64,000 bases of DNA from G963668345 sp965206025 (GCA_965206025.1 CBDBIU010000005.1:744001-808000); one strand, 5' to 3'; positions 40,917 through 50,546 are shown, counted from the first letter of the stretch. The notes: a model not told the origin generated them from the letters alone. Made by a program: numbers and translations.

Positions 40917-42489
40917 AGTCTTGTCTCATGCAAGATGAGTCTGAACGAGGAGTTTGTTTCTCACACAAGATGAGCCTGAAGGATCGGGGAGTGGGCATGC
41001 TGGGAATTGACTATCCAAGTGCAAAACACCAGCAAGCTGAACCTGCAACAGATCCAGCAGTTTCTCCACTCCAGCGAGGAGATTCGATTCAAAGGCAAAG
41101 GGCGGGCCGAGATCTACACGTGGGTGGCGCGCACGCTTCGCCAGCACGGCTACAGCCGCCAAAACCGCGCCGACAAAGGGCTGCTGCGGCAGTATCTGGT
41201 CAAGATGACCGGACTGAGCCGGGCGCAAATCACGCGGCTGATCCAGCAGTACCGGCAGGGCGGAGAACTCCAACCCGCCCGCTACCGGCGGCATCGCTTT
41301 GCCCGCAAGTACACGCCCGCCGACGTCGAACTGCTGGCGGCGGTGGACGAGGCCCACGAAACCCTCAGCGGCCCGGCCACGCGCAAGATCCTCGAGCGGG
41401 AATACCAGCAGTACCAGCAGCGCGAATACGAGCGGCTGGCGGGGATCTCGGTGGCCCAGATCTATCGCCTGCGGCGGCGCAGAGCCTACCGCCAGCGGCG
41501 GCTGCATTTCACCAAGACCCGGCCCACGGCGGTGTCGATCGGCGAGCGGCGCCGGCCCGACCCGCAAGGCCAACCCGGCTTTCTGCGAGTGGATACGGTG
41601 CATCAAGGGGATCGCGATGGCGTCAAGGGCGTCTACCACATCAATGCCGTGGATGAAGTCACCCAGTGGCAAGTGGTCGGCGCCACGCCCGCGATCAGTG
41701 AAGCCTGGCTGGAGCCGTTGCTGAAAGCCATGATCGAGCAGTTTCCCTTTCGTATCCGCGGCTTCCATTCCGACAACGGCAGCGAGTTCCTCAATCGCAC
41801 GGTGGAGAAGCTATTGAACAAGCTGCTGATCGAACAGACCAAGTCGCGTCCGCGGCACTCCAACGACAACGGCTTGGTGGAATCGAAAAACGGCGCGGTG
41901 ATCCGCAAACACATGGGATATACGTACATCGCGGCGCCGCACGCGGGGCGCATCCAGCGCTTCTACCAACAGCACTTCAATCCCTATTTGAACTTCCACC
42001 GGCCCTGCGGACAGCCCGAGATCAAGACCGACGCCAAAGGCAAGCAGAAGCGGGTGTACCGCCACTACCAGACGCCTTGGGAATCTTTCGAGAAGTTGCC
42101 CGAGGCCGCCAGCTATCTCAAGCCAGGGCAGAGGCTGGAGGCTCTGGGCCGCATTGCCCAGGCCGAAAGCGACACGGCGGCGGCCCGCCGGATGCAGCGA
42201 GCCAAGCAGAAGCTGTTTGCCAGTTTCCGTTCCGCGAACACGCCGTGCTGAACAGCAGGAAGAGGGCTGTGGAAATGACGGGCGATGGAAAACGAGGAAA
42301 ACCAAAACCAGGTTTCCCTTCGTTTCCCACCGCCCTTGGAAATCGCTCCGCGATTCCCACAATCCCACAACCCCGACGACGATTCTCCCCTTCCCAAAAC
42401 TCAAAATCAAAAAGCCCGAAAGGAGCCCCAGCGACTCAAAAAGCCCCAACCCCCGTCTTCAGGCTCATCCTTCGATGAGAAAATGCTGC
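40917..42489 (+). mobile_element. 1573-bp insertion sequence, copy 2
   Basis: Same length as 4355-5927, opposite orientation. End motifs TCTCATGCAAGATGAGTCTG (from 40924) and, reading inward from the far end, TCTCATCGAAGGATGAGCCT. It directly abuts the degraded copy, and its right end lies 45 bases from the esterase gene stop. Confidence 0.88.
41007..42251 (+). CDS. DDE/integrase-core transposase, copy 2
   Basis: 414 residues, intact DDE residues (RVDTVHQG, FHSDNGSEF, NGLVESKNG). It carries Phe before the second Asp motif, unlike the Ser at 4593-5837, and is probably the active version. Upstream lies only the degraded copy, so transcription would have to start within the IS end. Confidence 0.92.
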   Translation: MTIQVQNTSKLNLQQIQQFLHSSEEIRFKGKGRAEIYTWVARTLRQHGYSRQNRADKGLLRQYLVKMTGLSRAQITRLIQQYRQGGELQPARYRRHRFARKYTPADVELLAAVDEAHETLSGPATRKILEREYQQYQQREYERLAGISVAQIYRLRRRRAYRQRRLHFTKTRPTAVSIGERRRPDPQGQPGFLRVDTVHQGDRDGVKGVYHINAVDEVTQWQVVGATPAISEAWLEPLLKAMIEQFPFRIRGFHSDNGSEFLNRTVEKLLNKLLIEQTKSRPRHSNDNGLVESKNGAVIRKHMGYTYIAAPHAGRIQRFYQQHFNPYLNFHRPCGQPEIKTDAKGKQKRVYRHYQTPWESFEKLPEAASYLKPGQRLEALGRIAQAESDTAAARRMQRAKQKLFASFRSANTPC

Positions 42490-42534
42490 GGGCGACTATA
42501 TATGGTGTGGTGTAGGAAAGCCTTCAGCTGAGCG

Positions 42535-43395
42535 CTAGCGCCCCAAATGGCGTTTCAGGAACTTGATCGTGGCTGTCCGGAAGTCAGGTCCGGCGGGGTT
42601 AGCCTTGTCCAGACCGTGTCCGGCGTCGTCGACCAGATGGTTTTCCATGGAGACGCCAAACGACCTGAGTTTGGCAATGAGCGCCTCGGCATGCGCCATC
42701 CCGACGACGTAGTCTTGTTTGCCGTGGTAGGTGAAGACAGCGGGATCACCCCGCGAGGCGTAGGTAATCGGGGAGGCTTCTTTCAGGCGATCGTCGCTCA
42801 CCCGGCTGAACGGGTCTCCCTCTTTGAGTCCAAACAACTGCCGAACCGACGGACGCTCGTTCTCCCTGGTGAAAAAGGCGCGTCCGTAGTAGTTAACGAT
42901 CGCGGAAACTCGGGTCGACCTCCGCTCGACCGGGCCATCCGAGTCGAGGTTCCTGCGGTCATCGTGAAGCCCTATCCACAAGGCCAGATGAGCGCCGGCG
43001 GATTCGCCCATCACCGCCATGCGGTCCGCATCGATGTGCCATGAAGCCGCCTTATGGCGCACAAACTGTATGGCGCGGGTGACGTCATCCAATTGAGCCG
43101 GGTAAGGTGCCTGCTGGGAAAGGCGATAGTTAATCGAAATCAGAGAGATGCCGGCGTCAAAAAGCCCTTGTTGGAGAAACTCGGGGACGTCCTTTTTATC
43201 CCCGCCCCGCCAGCCGCCTCCGTGAATGTAGATGACCGCGGGAGCCAGGCTGCCCCAGTCCCACAGGTAAGCATCCATGGCGATCAAATGGCCTCCGGCC
43301 TGACTGTAGATAACGTCCCGCAGGAGACGGAGCTGCTGGGCCCGGGCGGGGAGCGCCAGGAACACAAGAATCGCCAACCAGACTAGTTTCCTCAC
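42535..43395 (-). CDS. Secreted alpha/beta-hydrolase esterase (BD-FAE/lipase-like)
   Basis: 286 residues with a signal peptide (MRKLVWLAILVFLALPARAQ). The oxyanion-hole motif is YIHGGGWRGGDK, the nucleophile elbow MGESAGAHLAL, the acid lies in HGKQDYVV and the catalytic His in DAGHGLD. These are the features of periplasmic esterases that remove acyl groups from small esters or polysaccharides. Length and motifs are complete. It is followed upstream by the cytochrome and PQQ dehydrogenase genes on the same strand (34 bases away), so it may be the last gene of that operon. Confidence 0.88.
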   Translation of the reverse strand: MRKLVWLAILVFLALPARAQQLRLLRDVIYSQAGGHLIAMDAYLWDWGSLAPAVIYIHGGGWRGGDKKDVPEFLQQGLFDAGISLISINYRLSQQAPYPAQLDDVTRAIQFVRHKAASWHIDADRMAVMGESAGAHLALWIGLHDDRRNLDSDGPVERRSTRVSAIVNYYGRAFFTRENERPSVRQLFGLKEGDPFSRVSDDRLKEASPITYASRGDPAVFTYHGKQDYVVGMAHAEALIAKLRSFGVSMENHLVDDAGHGLDKANPAGPDFRTATIKFLKRHLGR

Positions 43396-43429
43396 GTGAT
43401 CCGCTCCCGAGCAGCTCCCCGCTGCTCGG

Positions 43430-44410
43430 CTAGAAAACCCCCGCCCTCAAGTAGGAGATGATCGCGGTTACCTGTTCGGACGAGTAGAAATCCCCATAGT
43501 CGTCCGGCATGGACGAACGCTCTTGGGTTTCGACGCTCCGTATCTGATCCCGGTAAATCGTTCGCAGAGGAGATGGAATACTGGCCGCATCGTAGACGCG
43601 GATCAGCTCGTCCGTCCGCTCCTTGGCGACCCCGGCGACACGTTCGCCTTGATTCGTGGTGATGACAGTCTGCTCGAAGCCTTCGGCGATATCGCCGTTA
43701 GGTTCGAGAATATTCCGGCGAAGCTGCTCTTCGGACTGACTCTTCGCAACGATCGCCAGATTCGGTCCGATCGGCGTCCCGTTGTCTTCGAGGTGGTGAC
43801 ACAGCGAACAGCGCTTCTCGTTCGTCAGATCGAAGAAGAGCGAACGTCCCTTGCGCGCCTGGTCGGAAAGCGAATCGGCGGCGCGAGCGGCCAATTCGGC
43901 TTCGACGGCCGTCGAGGCCCCCGGCTTGACGGATCCCAGGCTGATCACATAGGCCACGATCGACCAGATATCTTCGGGGAAGAGGTTTTCCTGGAATGGA
44001 GGCATCAAGGTGCCGGGCCTGCCTCCGCCGACGACTTCGAAAAGTTCCTGGGGGTCCCACACTCGATCGCTCAGCGCCGGACCGAGGCCCGCGCGGCCTT
44101 CAGCGCCATGGCAGTAGCCGACCGAACAGTAGCGGCCAAAAAACCGATTGCCCGCGGCGATGACCGCGGGGTTTGTCAGCTCAACCGTGGAGCCGCGAGC
44201 AAATGGCGCGGCCCAGCCTATCAGCAGCGCGGCCAAGACGAGGTGGCGCAAGAAAGTGAAAACCGGCGTCGCGGCCGAGACCGACGGCGTGTAGATGGAT
44301 TCGCGGCCCACCCAAAGGGATGAAAACCGGTGGGTCTTCGACGGAACCACCCGAACCCTGGCTTGGGTTGTAGGCCGCCCCGGTCGAGAAGAAACGGTGC
44401 TCTCTATCAT
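43430..44410 (-). CDS. Diheme-type c cytochrome, partner of the PQQ dehydrogenase
   Basis: 326 residues. A hydrophobic export signal (FTFLRHLVLAALLIGWAAPFARG) lies about 50 residues in, so a GTG start near 44311 is as likely as ATG 44410. Two cytochrome c domains follow. The first heme site is YCSVGYCHG, that is Cys-x4-Cys-His instead of Cys-x2-Cys-His; LMPPF supplies the distal Met. The second is RCSLCHHLE, a normal CxxCH, with a candidate Met in SSMPDDYGDF. It lies 8 bases after the PQQ dehydrogenase stop, so it very likely accepts electrons from that enzyme in the periplasm. Confidence 0.85.
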   Translation of the reverse strand: MIESTVSSRPGRPTTQARVRVVPSKTHRFSSLWVGRESIYTPSVSAATPVFTFLRHLVLAALLIGWAAPFARGSTVELTNPAVIAAGNRFFGRYCSVGYCHGAEGRAGLGPALSDRVWDPQELFEVVGGGRPGTLMPPFQENLFPEDIWSIVAYVISLGSVKPGASTAVEAELAARAADSLSDQARKGRSLFFDLTNEKRCSLCHHLEDNGTPIGPNLAIVAKSQSEEQLRRNILEPNGDIAEGFEQTVITTNQGERVAGVAKERTDELIRVYDAASIPSPLRTIYRDQIRSVETQERSSMPDDYGDFYSSEQVTAIISYLRAGVF

Positions 44411-44418
44411 CGTTATCG

Positions 44419-46098
44419 TTACTCAAAGTCCGCCAGGGCGAACGCAAAAAGCGTCGAGCCGCCGCGGAAATCTTTCGCCTCCGGCCACAATTGGGGGTAG
44501 GCGAGGGCTACCGCCGATCCCCAACCGCTGGGCGTGGCGATATACTGCTTGCCTTCCACCGCATAGGAGATAGGAGACCCGCGGTGGCCCGATCCGGTAC
44601 GAAATGACCACAGCATCTTGCCGGTCTCGTCGTCGAGGGCGAAAAAGCGGCCTTCCGGATCACCGGTGAAAACCAGGCGTCCGGCCGTCGCCAACTGCGA
44701 GGCGAGCAAGGGATATTTCGAACGGTAGATCCAGCGACGCTTCCCCGAAATCGGCTCGTAGGCCGCCAGGTGGCCTCCCGCCTCCCCTTTTGGCGGCTTC
44801 TGGAATGTAAAGATGCCGCCGAAAAAAGGCATTCCCTCGCGAGGCTCTTCTTTCACCACGGTCAGCATCTGGCACCACTCGATACCGGTCGAATAGAACC
44901 AGCCGGTCTTGGGGCTGTAGGCGCCGTGATTCCACTGGCGGCCCCCGCCGATCGCCGGACAAACAACGGTCGGCTTTCCCACCTCCGGCTCAAGGCGGCC
45001 GATGAGATTGCCCTTCTCGTCGATTCGCTCGATCCAATTGATGTTCTCCGCGAGCCGCCAAGCGTTGATGAATTCGCCGCTGGTGCGGTCGATCACCCAG
45101 GTGATCCCCCCCTTGTTGGGGTGGATCAGCAGCTTACGCTCGCGTCCTTCGTAAGGCAGATCGACCAGCACAGCCTCGTAAGCCGAATCGAAGTCCCAGA
45201 CGTCGTGGGGAATCTCCTGGTAATGCCACTGCAATTCCCCGGTGTCGGGATCGAGGGCGATCACGGATTCGGTGTAAAGATTCGTCCCCTCTCGATCTTC
45301 GCCGTAAAAGTCGGCCGCGGGGTTGCCGACGCCCCAATAGAGCAAGTCGAGATCCGGATCATAGGAGCCGGTCAGCCAGGTGGAACCGCCGCCTGACTTC
45401 CAACTGTCCCCTTCCCAGGTTTCATGGCCCGGCTCGCCCGGCCCCGGGATGGTCCAGAACCGCCAGGCCTGGCGCCCGGTTTTGGCATCGAACGCCGTCA
45501 GGTAGCCGCGGTGGGCCATGTCGCCGCCCGTCACGCCGGTGATGACCTTGTCTTTGACCACCAACGGCGCGCCGTTCGTGCTGCAGCCGCACTGCTTGCT
45601 GTCCTCGATCTCCACGTTCCAGACTTCGCGGCCCGTTTTGGCGTCAAGAGCAACCAGATGGTTGTCCATCGTGCCCATGAAGACCAAGCCGTGGCCGAGG
45701 GCGACTCCGCGGTTCCAACCGCCGAACAGCCCCGGGAACTTCTTAGCCGGCGGGTAGTAGTAGTGCCAAATCTCCTCGCCCGTCGCCGCATCGAGGGCGA
45801 ATACGCGATTCCAGGAGCTGGTGATATACATCACCCCGTCGGCCACGAGCGGGGTACACTGCAAACCGCCATCGTCAACCCCTGTTTCAAAGGCCCAGAC
45901 GGGGACCAGCTTTTTGATGTTCTCGCGGTTGATTTCCTCGAGCGGGCTGTAGCGCCACGACCGGTAGTCGCGTCCGTAACTGAGCCAGTTATGCGGCTCG
46001 CGGTCGGCTTTCCGAATCCTTTCCGTGGTGACTTCGCCAGCAAAAAGAAAAGCGGCGAAGGAGACAAAGCAAGCGGCGGAGCGGAAAAATGTCGCCAT
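44419..46098 (-). CDS. PQQ-dependent dehydrogenase (quinoprotein)
   Basis: About 559 residues from ATG 46098, with AGGAG 10 bases upstream and a signal peptide (MATFFRSAACFVSFAAFLFAG); the longer open frame upstream lacks these. It is an eight-bladed propeller with repeated Trp-docking segments (RVFALDAATGEEIWHY, LVALDAKTGREVWN, YLTAFDAKTGRQAWRF, VIALDPDTGELQWHYQ). HDVWDFD holds the active-site Asp and metal-binding region, and GNPAADFYGEDREGTNLYTES the substrate side. CGCS occupies the place of the usual vicinal Cys pair. It oxidises an alcohol, sugar or aldehyde in the periplasm; the substrate is not predictable. Confidence 0.88.
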   Translation of the reverse strand: MATFFRSAACFVSFAAFLFAGEVTTERIRKADREPHNWLSYGRDYRSWRYSPLEEINRENIKKLVPVWAFETGVDDGGLQCTPLVADGVMYITSSWNRVFALDAATGEEIWHYYYPPAKKFPGLFGGWNRGVALGHGLVFMGTMDNHLVALDAKTGREVWNVEIEDSKQCGCSTNGAPLVVKDKVITGVTGGDMAHRGYLTAFDAKTGRQAWRFWTIPGPGEPGHETWEGDSWKSGGGSTWLTGSYDPDLDLLYWGVGNPAADFYGEDREGTNLYTESVIALDPDTGELQWHYQEIPHDVWDFDSAYEAVLVDLPYEGRERKLLIHPNKGGITWVIDRTSGEFINAWRLAENINWIERIDEKGNLIGRLEPEVGKPTVVCPAIGGGRQWNHGAYSPKTGWFYSTGIEWCQMLTVVKEEPREGMPFFGGIFTFQKPPKGEAGGHLAAYEPISGKRRWIYRSKYPLLASQLATAGRLVFTGDPEGRFFALDDETGKMLWSFRTGSGHRGSPISYAVEGKQYIATPSGWGSAVALAYPQLWPEAKDFRGGSTLFAFALADFE

Positions 46099-46540
46099 CA
46101 ATCGTTGACTCCTGGAGAGAACGTTCTCTGTCCTGGGGGCATCGGGAATTGCACAATCGCGAAAGTCAATTTGGGATCGAGAAGCCCGGAGACCGTCTCT
46201 CCACACATTGTAGGAGATTCCCCGGGCGACCGCTTGAATTGACTGGTCAGCGGCAGTCAGCCGCTCGCCGGTGGCCCTTTCTACCTGCCGGCCTTCGTTC
46301 GGGGCGCGCCCGTTTTCATCGGGACCTGAAACCCAGATCGGCTTAGAGGAAAGAGCGGGCAAGCGATAAGTATTTTGGGCTCTTCCGGGTTTTTAGTGGG
46401 TGGCCAACGGGTAGCCGGCTCCTCCATCCTGCCGACCCGACGTCGCCCGCAGTCACATCGGAGCCCAAAAGGCGGCCAAGAAATCCCCAAATACCCTACA
46501 CGCCAGTCCGGTCGTGGGCAACTCGTAAAGGGAATAAGAC

Positions 46541-46675
46541 ACTGATAAACAGGGAGTTATCTCTTTGAGTGTGGCCACTGGATGACAGTTGTGGATCCGC
46601 ATTTCACAGCCTTCGGGAGACTGTACGACTACCTGCCAGCAGCCTTGCTCTACTCGTAACCCTTTGTTTATCAGT
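46541..46675. repeat. Inverted repeat pair in a 769-base intergenic region
   Basis: ACTGATAAACAGGGAGTTA (46541-46559) is matched 16 of 19 in inverted orientation at 46657-46675, and ACTCGTAA precedes each end. A similar core, GATAACAAGGGAGTTAT, occurs at 10083 in the first island. No gene is supported between 46099 and 46867. Confidence 0.4.
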
Positions 46676-46867
46676 AATTCTTTTTGGCCAACGCAGTCGC
46701 CGCCCGGCCTTGGGGGCCGTAGAGTTGTCACGAAGCCCTTGAATGGCACCGAAGCAGGCTCCGGGAGGTCGGCCTCACAGTGGCGAGGGATCCGTCACTC
46801 ACCGCCGCCAGCCACTAAAATCCCAGAAGAGCCGTATTTTGCAACGCACAACACTAAAGGTACCGGC

Positions 46868-46999
46868 ATGTCACGTGGAATCCGGGAACGTATCCGCCGA
46901 TGGGCGTGTGACCAGCACGGTCAGGACATAGTCGAATATGCACTTCTCGGGGGATTTCTAGCCCGCTTTTCTCACCACGTGGCGAGGCGAAGTGCGTGA
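46868..46999 (+). pseudogene. Truncated Flp/Fap-type pilin
   Basis: ATG 46868 encodes about 29 residues with the Flp pilin start (WACDQHGQDIVEYALLGG, the usual EQGQDLVEYALL). Instead of the hydrophobic helix, the sequence then runs into a dispersed hairpin repeat and stops at 46999. No Tad secretion genes are nearby. Confidence 0.6.
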
Positions 47000-47010
47000 G
47001 AATGCGGGCT
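46960..47010. repeat. Dispersed hairpin repeat inside the pilin remnant
   Basis: AGCCCGCTTTTCTCAC pairs with GTGAGAATGCGGGCT around a loop containing GTGGCGAGGCGAAG. Related pieces lie at 3832-4152. Confidence 0.6.
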
Positions 47011-47137
47011 GGCGCACGATCCCAAACCTCCCGGGCGGGACAAGTCGGGCGGGCGGCTCGCAAGCTCCGCTGCTTTCAAGAAAGGCTCGCGAACCTGACC
47101 CTCTACCCTAGGCTGCGAGAGGTCGAAGCTTCCTCGG

Positions 47138-47452
47138 CTACTCTCCAAGGAACAAGATTTTGTGGACACGGAACCGGACGGGATCCTCGTCGGGGATTCT
47201 GATCTGTAGGATACTCGGGTGGGGCGTGCTCGTTTTTTGTCGAACGAAGCTCCCCCGGTAAAACTGCCGCGTTTTGACGCGAACCGATTCTCCCCGAGGA
47301 TATACCGAGGCCTCGATCATGGTCGAGTGCATGGGGAGAAGAAGTCGTACTCTTCCTTTCTTGATATCGACCGTTTCTACTTTGACGCTTAGGGCCGACA
47401 CTGCCGGGGCCAACGAAACCGTCAGGATAATTAACCGCGCTAGGAACTTCAT
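47138..47452 (-). CDS. Small secreted protein of unknown function
   Basis: 104 residues with a convincing signal peptide (MKFLARLIILTVSLAPAVSA). The mature ~85 residues are basic and rich in Val and Arg (VKVETVDIKKGRVRLLLP ... SVRVKTRQFYRGSFV). No family is recognised. The coding look and signal support a real gene, but the ribosome-binding site (GAGAG) is weak. Confidence 0.5.
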   Translation of the reverse strand: MKFLARLIILTVSLAPAVSALSVKVETVDIKKGRVRLLLPMHSTMIEASVYPRGESVRVKTRQFYRGSFVRQKTSTPHPSILQIRIPDEDPVRFRVHKILFLGE

Positions 47453-47759
47453 CTCGCATCTCTCACTAACTGCACCGCATCACGGCGCCCGTTCAGCATT
47501 TTTTGCCGGAATCTGCGTCGCCCGCCGGTGGCTCGAACAGCCGACCCGGCCGAGTCTGCCGTCAAATTTCTTATCGGCCCTTGATCGAGGTTTGAGACCA
47601 CCACCGAGAAGAGGTGTTAACAAACCGGGCACTTCCCGGCAAAAACACTCCCTGGGAGTGGTAACAATGAAAGAACGAGTCGGTCCCGCCGGCTCGCAGA
47701 GGCAACCGCTACGCAAGCCACCCGTTTCCCGGTAACCTAGGAAGACTGAGGAAAGCGAC
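47453..47759. other. Intergenic region upstream of argS
   Basis: 307 bases between divergent genes. GAGGAAA precedes the argS start. No gene or clear hairpin is seen. Confidence 0.4.
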
Positions 47760-49742
47760 GTGTTTCTAGCTTTAGAGCGCCAAGTGCGCGATGCGGTGAG
47801 CGCCCACATCCACGAGCGCTACGGAGTCGACGTGGCTGTCGTCGTCGAACAGCCCCCCCAGCCCGACTTCGGCGAGCTGGCGCTGCCGATCGGTTTTGCG
47901 CTAGCGAAAGCGCTTCGGCGTCCTCCGCGCAAAATCGTGGAGGAGATCATCTCGGAACTAGGTCCTATCCCCGGCGTCGCGGCGCTGGAGGCAGCCGGGG
48001 CGGGCTACTTGAACGTTCGTTTCGACCGCCGAGCCTACGCGGATGGACTGCTCCGCGAGGCCCTCCCGGAGCCCTCATTCTCGGAGGGGAAGATCATCGT
48101 CGAACACACCAACATCAATCCCAACAAGGCGGCACACATCGGCCACCTGCGAAACGCTGTGCTGGGGGACACACTCGCGCGCATGTTACGAGCGCTCGGC
48201 GGCGAGGTTGAGGTCCAGAATTACATCGACAATACGGGTGTTCAGGTGGCTGACGTCGTGGTCGGGTTCTACGTTTTGGAAAACAAGCCGCCCGCGGACG
48301 TCAAAGCACTGATCGATGATCCCGCCGTTCGATTCGACTTCTATTGCTGGGATCTTTACGCCCGTGTCTCGAAGTTTTATGAGACCGATCCCTCTTCGCG
48401 ATCACGGCGCTCCGACGCCTTACGCGCCATCGAAGCGGGGGAAGGAGAGTTGGCCGAAATCGCCCGGCTCGTCTCCGACGCCATCGTCCGCGCGCACGTC
48501 GATACGATGGCCCGCCTTGACGTCGGCTACGATCTGCTGCCGCGCGAAAGTGAAATTCTGGAGCTCGAGTTTTGGACTACGGCGTTCGCGCTGCTCAAGG
48601 AGCGCCAGGCGATCTACTTGGAGTCGAAGGGCAAGAATAAAGGTTGCTGGGTCATGCCGGCTAAGCTGTTTCAAAAGGAAGCGCCGCCTGAGCCCGACGG
48701 CCAAGCGGAGAACGATGCCGACGACGATAAGATCATCGTTCGATCGAACGCAACGGTTACCTACGTCGGCAAGGACATTGCCTACCAGTTGTGGAAATTC
48801 GGCCTGCTGGCCAACGATTTTCACTACCGCCTGTTCGCGAAAGACTCCAGCGCGAAACCTCTTTGGATTTCGAGCACCCAACCCGCTGGTGATCCCGCTC
48901 CGGCTTTCGGCAAGGCGGCCAAAGTGTTCAACGTCATCGACGTCCGCCAGTCGTACTTGCAGGACGTCGTGCGCGCCGGCCTTGTCGCGCTGGGCTTTAC
49001 GGAACAGGCGGAAAACTCGATCCATTTTTCCTACGAGATGGTGGCCCTCTCGCCACGCTGTTGCGCGGAGTTGGGGATCGAACTCTCCGAGGAAGATCGC
49101 CGCCGACCCTACGTCGAGGTCTCCGGACGCAGGGGTCTCGGCGTCAAGGCCGATGATCTAATTGATCGATTGGTTGAGAAGGCGCTGGAAGAGGTGATGA
49201 GCCGCCACGCCGAGGCCGGCGAGTCCGTGCAGCGCGCGATCGCCACCCAAATCGCCGTCGGGGCTCTGCGCTACTTCATGCTCAGGTTCACGCGCACCAC
49301 GGTGATCGCCTTCGACTTTCAAGAAGCGCTCAGTTTTGAAGGCGAGACGGGCCCCTATGTGCAATACGCGGCCGTTCGCGCCCGGAACATCCTTCGCAAA
49401 CTGGAACAGCAAGGCGAGTCGATGCCCGACTTCGATGCCGAGCTTTCCGGCGAGGCTCTCGGGCGCCAGCTGGAAACCGCGGCTTTTTGGCGGATGCTGC
49501 TGGACGCATCGCGGCGCGAGTCGGTCATTGAGAAGGCGGTCGCCGCCGGAGAGCCGGCGCACCTGGCGCGGTACGCTTTCAACGTGGCCCAGGCGTTTAA
49601 TAACTTTTATCACCAACACCACATTCTCAGCGAGACGGACCGCGAACGTAAGGTCTTCCTGTTGTGGATGACAAAGTTTTTTCTGGAAGAACTGGGCCGA
49701 GTCCTCGATGTAATGGGCATCCCGGCTCCGGAGATCATGTAG
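47760..49742 (+). CDS. argS: Arginyl-tRNA synthetase
   Basis: 660 residues, a class I synthetase that charges tRNA-Arg. The N-terminal Add-1 domain (PDFGELALPIGFALAK) is followed by the HIGH signature in NPNKAAHIGHLRNAVLGD, conserved VQNYIDNTGVQVADV, a central catalytic region (VTYVGKDIAYQLWKFGLL), and the C-terminal DALR anticodon-binding domain (GPYVQYAAVRARNIL ... NVAQAFNNFYHQHHIL). A somewhat long acidic insertion (EPDGQAENDADDDK) precedes the VTYVGKDIAY strand, as in other non-canonical bacterial ArgRS. GTG start with GAGGAAA 5 bases upstream. Confidence 0.95.
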   Translation: MFLALERQVRDAVSAHIHERYGVDVAVVVEQPPQPDFGELALPIGFALAKALRRPPRKIVEEIISELGPIPGVAALEAAGAGYLNVRFDRRAYADGLLREALPEPSFSEGKIIVEHTNINPNKAAHIGHLRNAVLGDTLARMLRALGGEVEVQNYIDNTGVQVADVVVGFYVLENKPPADVKALIDDPAVRFDFYCWDLYARVSKFYETDPSSRSRRSDALRAIEAGEGELAEIARLVSDAIVRAHVDTMARLDVGYDLLPRESEILELEFWTTAFALLKERQAIYLESKGKNKGCWVMPAKLFQKEAPPEPDGQAENDADDDKIIVRSNATVTYVGKDIAYQLWKFGLLANDFHYRLFAKDSSAKPLWISSTQPAGDPAPAFGKAAKVFNVIDVRQSYLQDVVRAGLVALGFTEQAENSIHFSYEMVALSPRCCAELGIELSEEDRRRPYVEVSGRRGLGVKADDLIDRLVEKALEEVMSRHAEAGESVQRAIATQIAVGALRYFMLRFTRTTVIAFDFQEALSFEGETGPYVQYAAVRARNILRKLEQQGESMPDFDAELSGEALGRQLETAAFWRMLLDASRRESVIEKAVAAGEPAHLARYAFNVAQAFNNFYHQHHILSETDRERKVFLLWMTKFFLEELGRVLDVMGIPAPEIM

Positions 49743-49835
49743 TGCTGGCGACACAGGCTATTTGATGGAGACTAGTTTGGGCGTTCTGAGAGTGAAAGTC
49801 ACAGCGTTATTCCCGAGCGGTTGGGTCGAAAGTCG

Positions 49836-50546
49836 ATGAGCAAACTTGAACCCAATACGGTTCGCGCGGAAAAGGACGATTTTGCCTGGCTTCCTTGCGC
49901 AAAATGCAACGTTGAAACCCAGCACGAAATCCTGGCAGCCTTTGTTACGAACGTTAAGGAGACCCAGCCAGGTGACCAGGAATGGGAAGAGCACCAGATT
50001 GTGCGCTGTGGTGGATGCAGACAGATAACATTTTCCACCAGTGGCTCTACAGCGGACGAATACAGTTGGATGAGGACACGTGGGAAAGGGAGACATTCAT
50101 TCGGAGAACCGAGGTTTTCCCAAACCGGATGCCTGGCAGGGCCAAAATAAGAGGACTCTCGTTGCTGCCAGACCCGGTTCAACAGATCTACACTGAGTCA
50201 CACTCCCCTTATCAGCAAGCTCAGAGTTCTGACGGGAATTGGGATTCGGGCTGTGGTCGAGGCAGTATGCAAGCACGAGGCAGCCGCCGGAAAGGACCTT
50301 GAGAAAAGGATAGAAAGCTTGGTTGAGAAGGGGCTCATTGCCACCGAGGACGGAAGGATATTGCACAGCCTGCGATTCATGGGCAACCAAGCCGCGCACG
50401 AGGTCAAAGCACACGAGGATGACGAACTCGCCACTGCCTTCGCTGTCGTCGAGCACCTATTGCAAGGGGTTTACGTGATTCAGCGGAAGGCGAAGCGACT
50501 CCCCAAAAAGAAAAAAACGCCCCGAAAGAAAACCATCTCAAAGTAG
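49836..50546 (+). pseudogene. DUF4145 protein with two compensating frameshifts
   Basis: The reading starts MSKLEPNTVRAEKDDFAWLPC and shows DUF4145 hallmarks: W-x3-HQIVRCGGCRQITF, then ESLLPDP-like LSLLPDPVQQIYTE, then LTGIGIRAVVEAVCKHEAAAG, HSLRFMGNQAAHEVKAH and VVEHLLQGVYVI. The middle block is in a different frame: one base is missing near 50066 and one C is extra in the CCCC run near 50205, so the last part returns to the first frame. Either the gene is decayed or these are sequencing indels. DUF4145 proteins often accompany restriction systems, but none is adjacent here. Confidence 0.75.

Noticed and set aside
46099..46362. 88-residue N-terminal extension of the PQQ dehydrogenase
   Set aside because: The signal peptide and AGGAG site both place the start at 46098.
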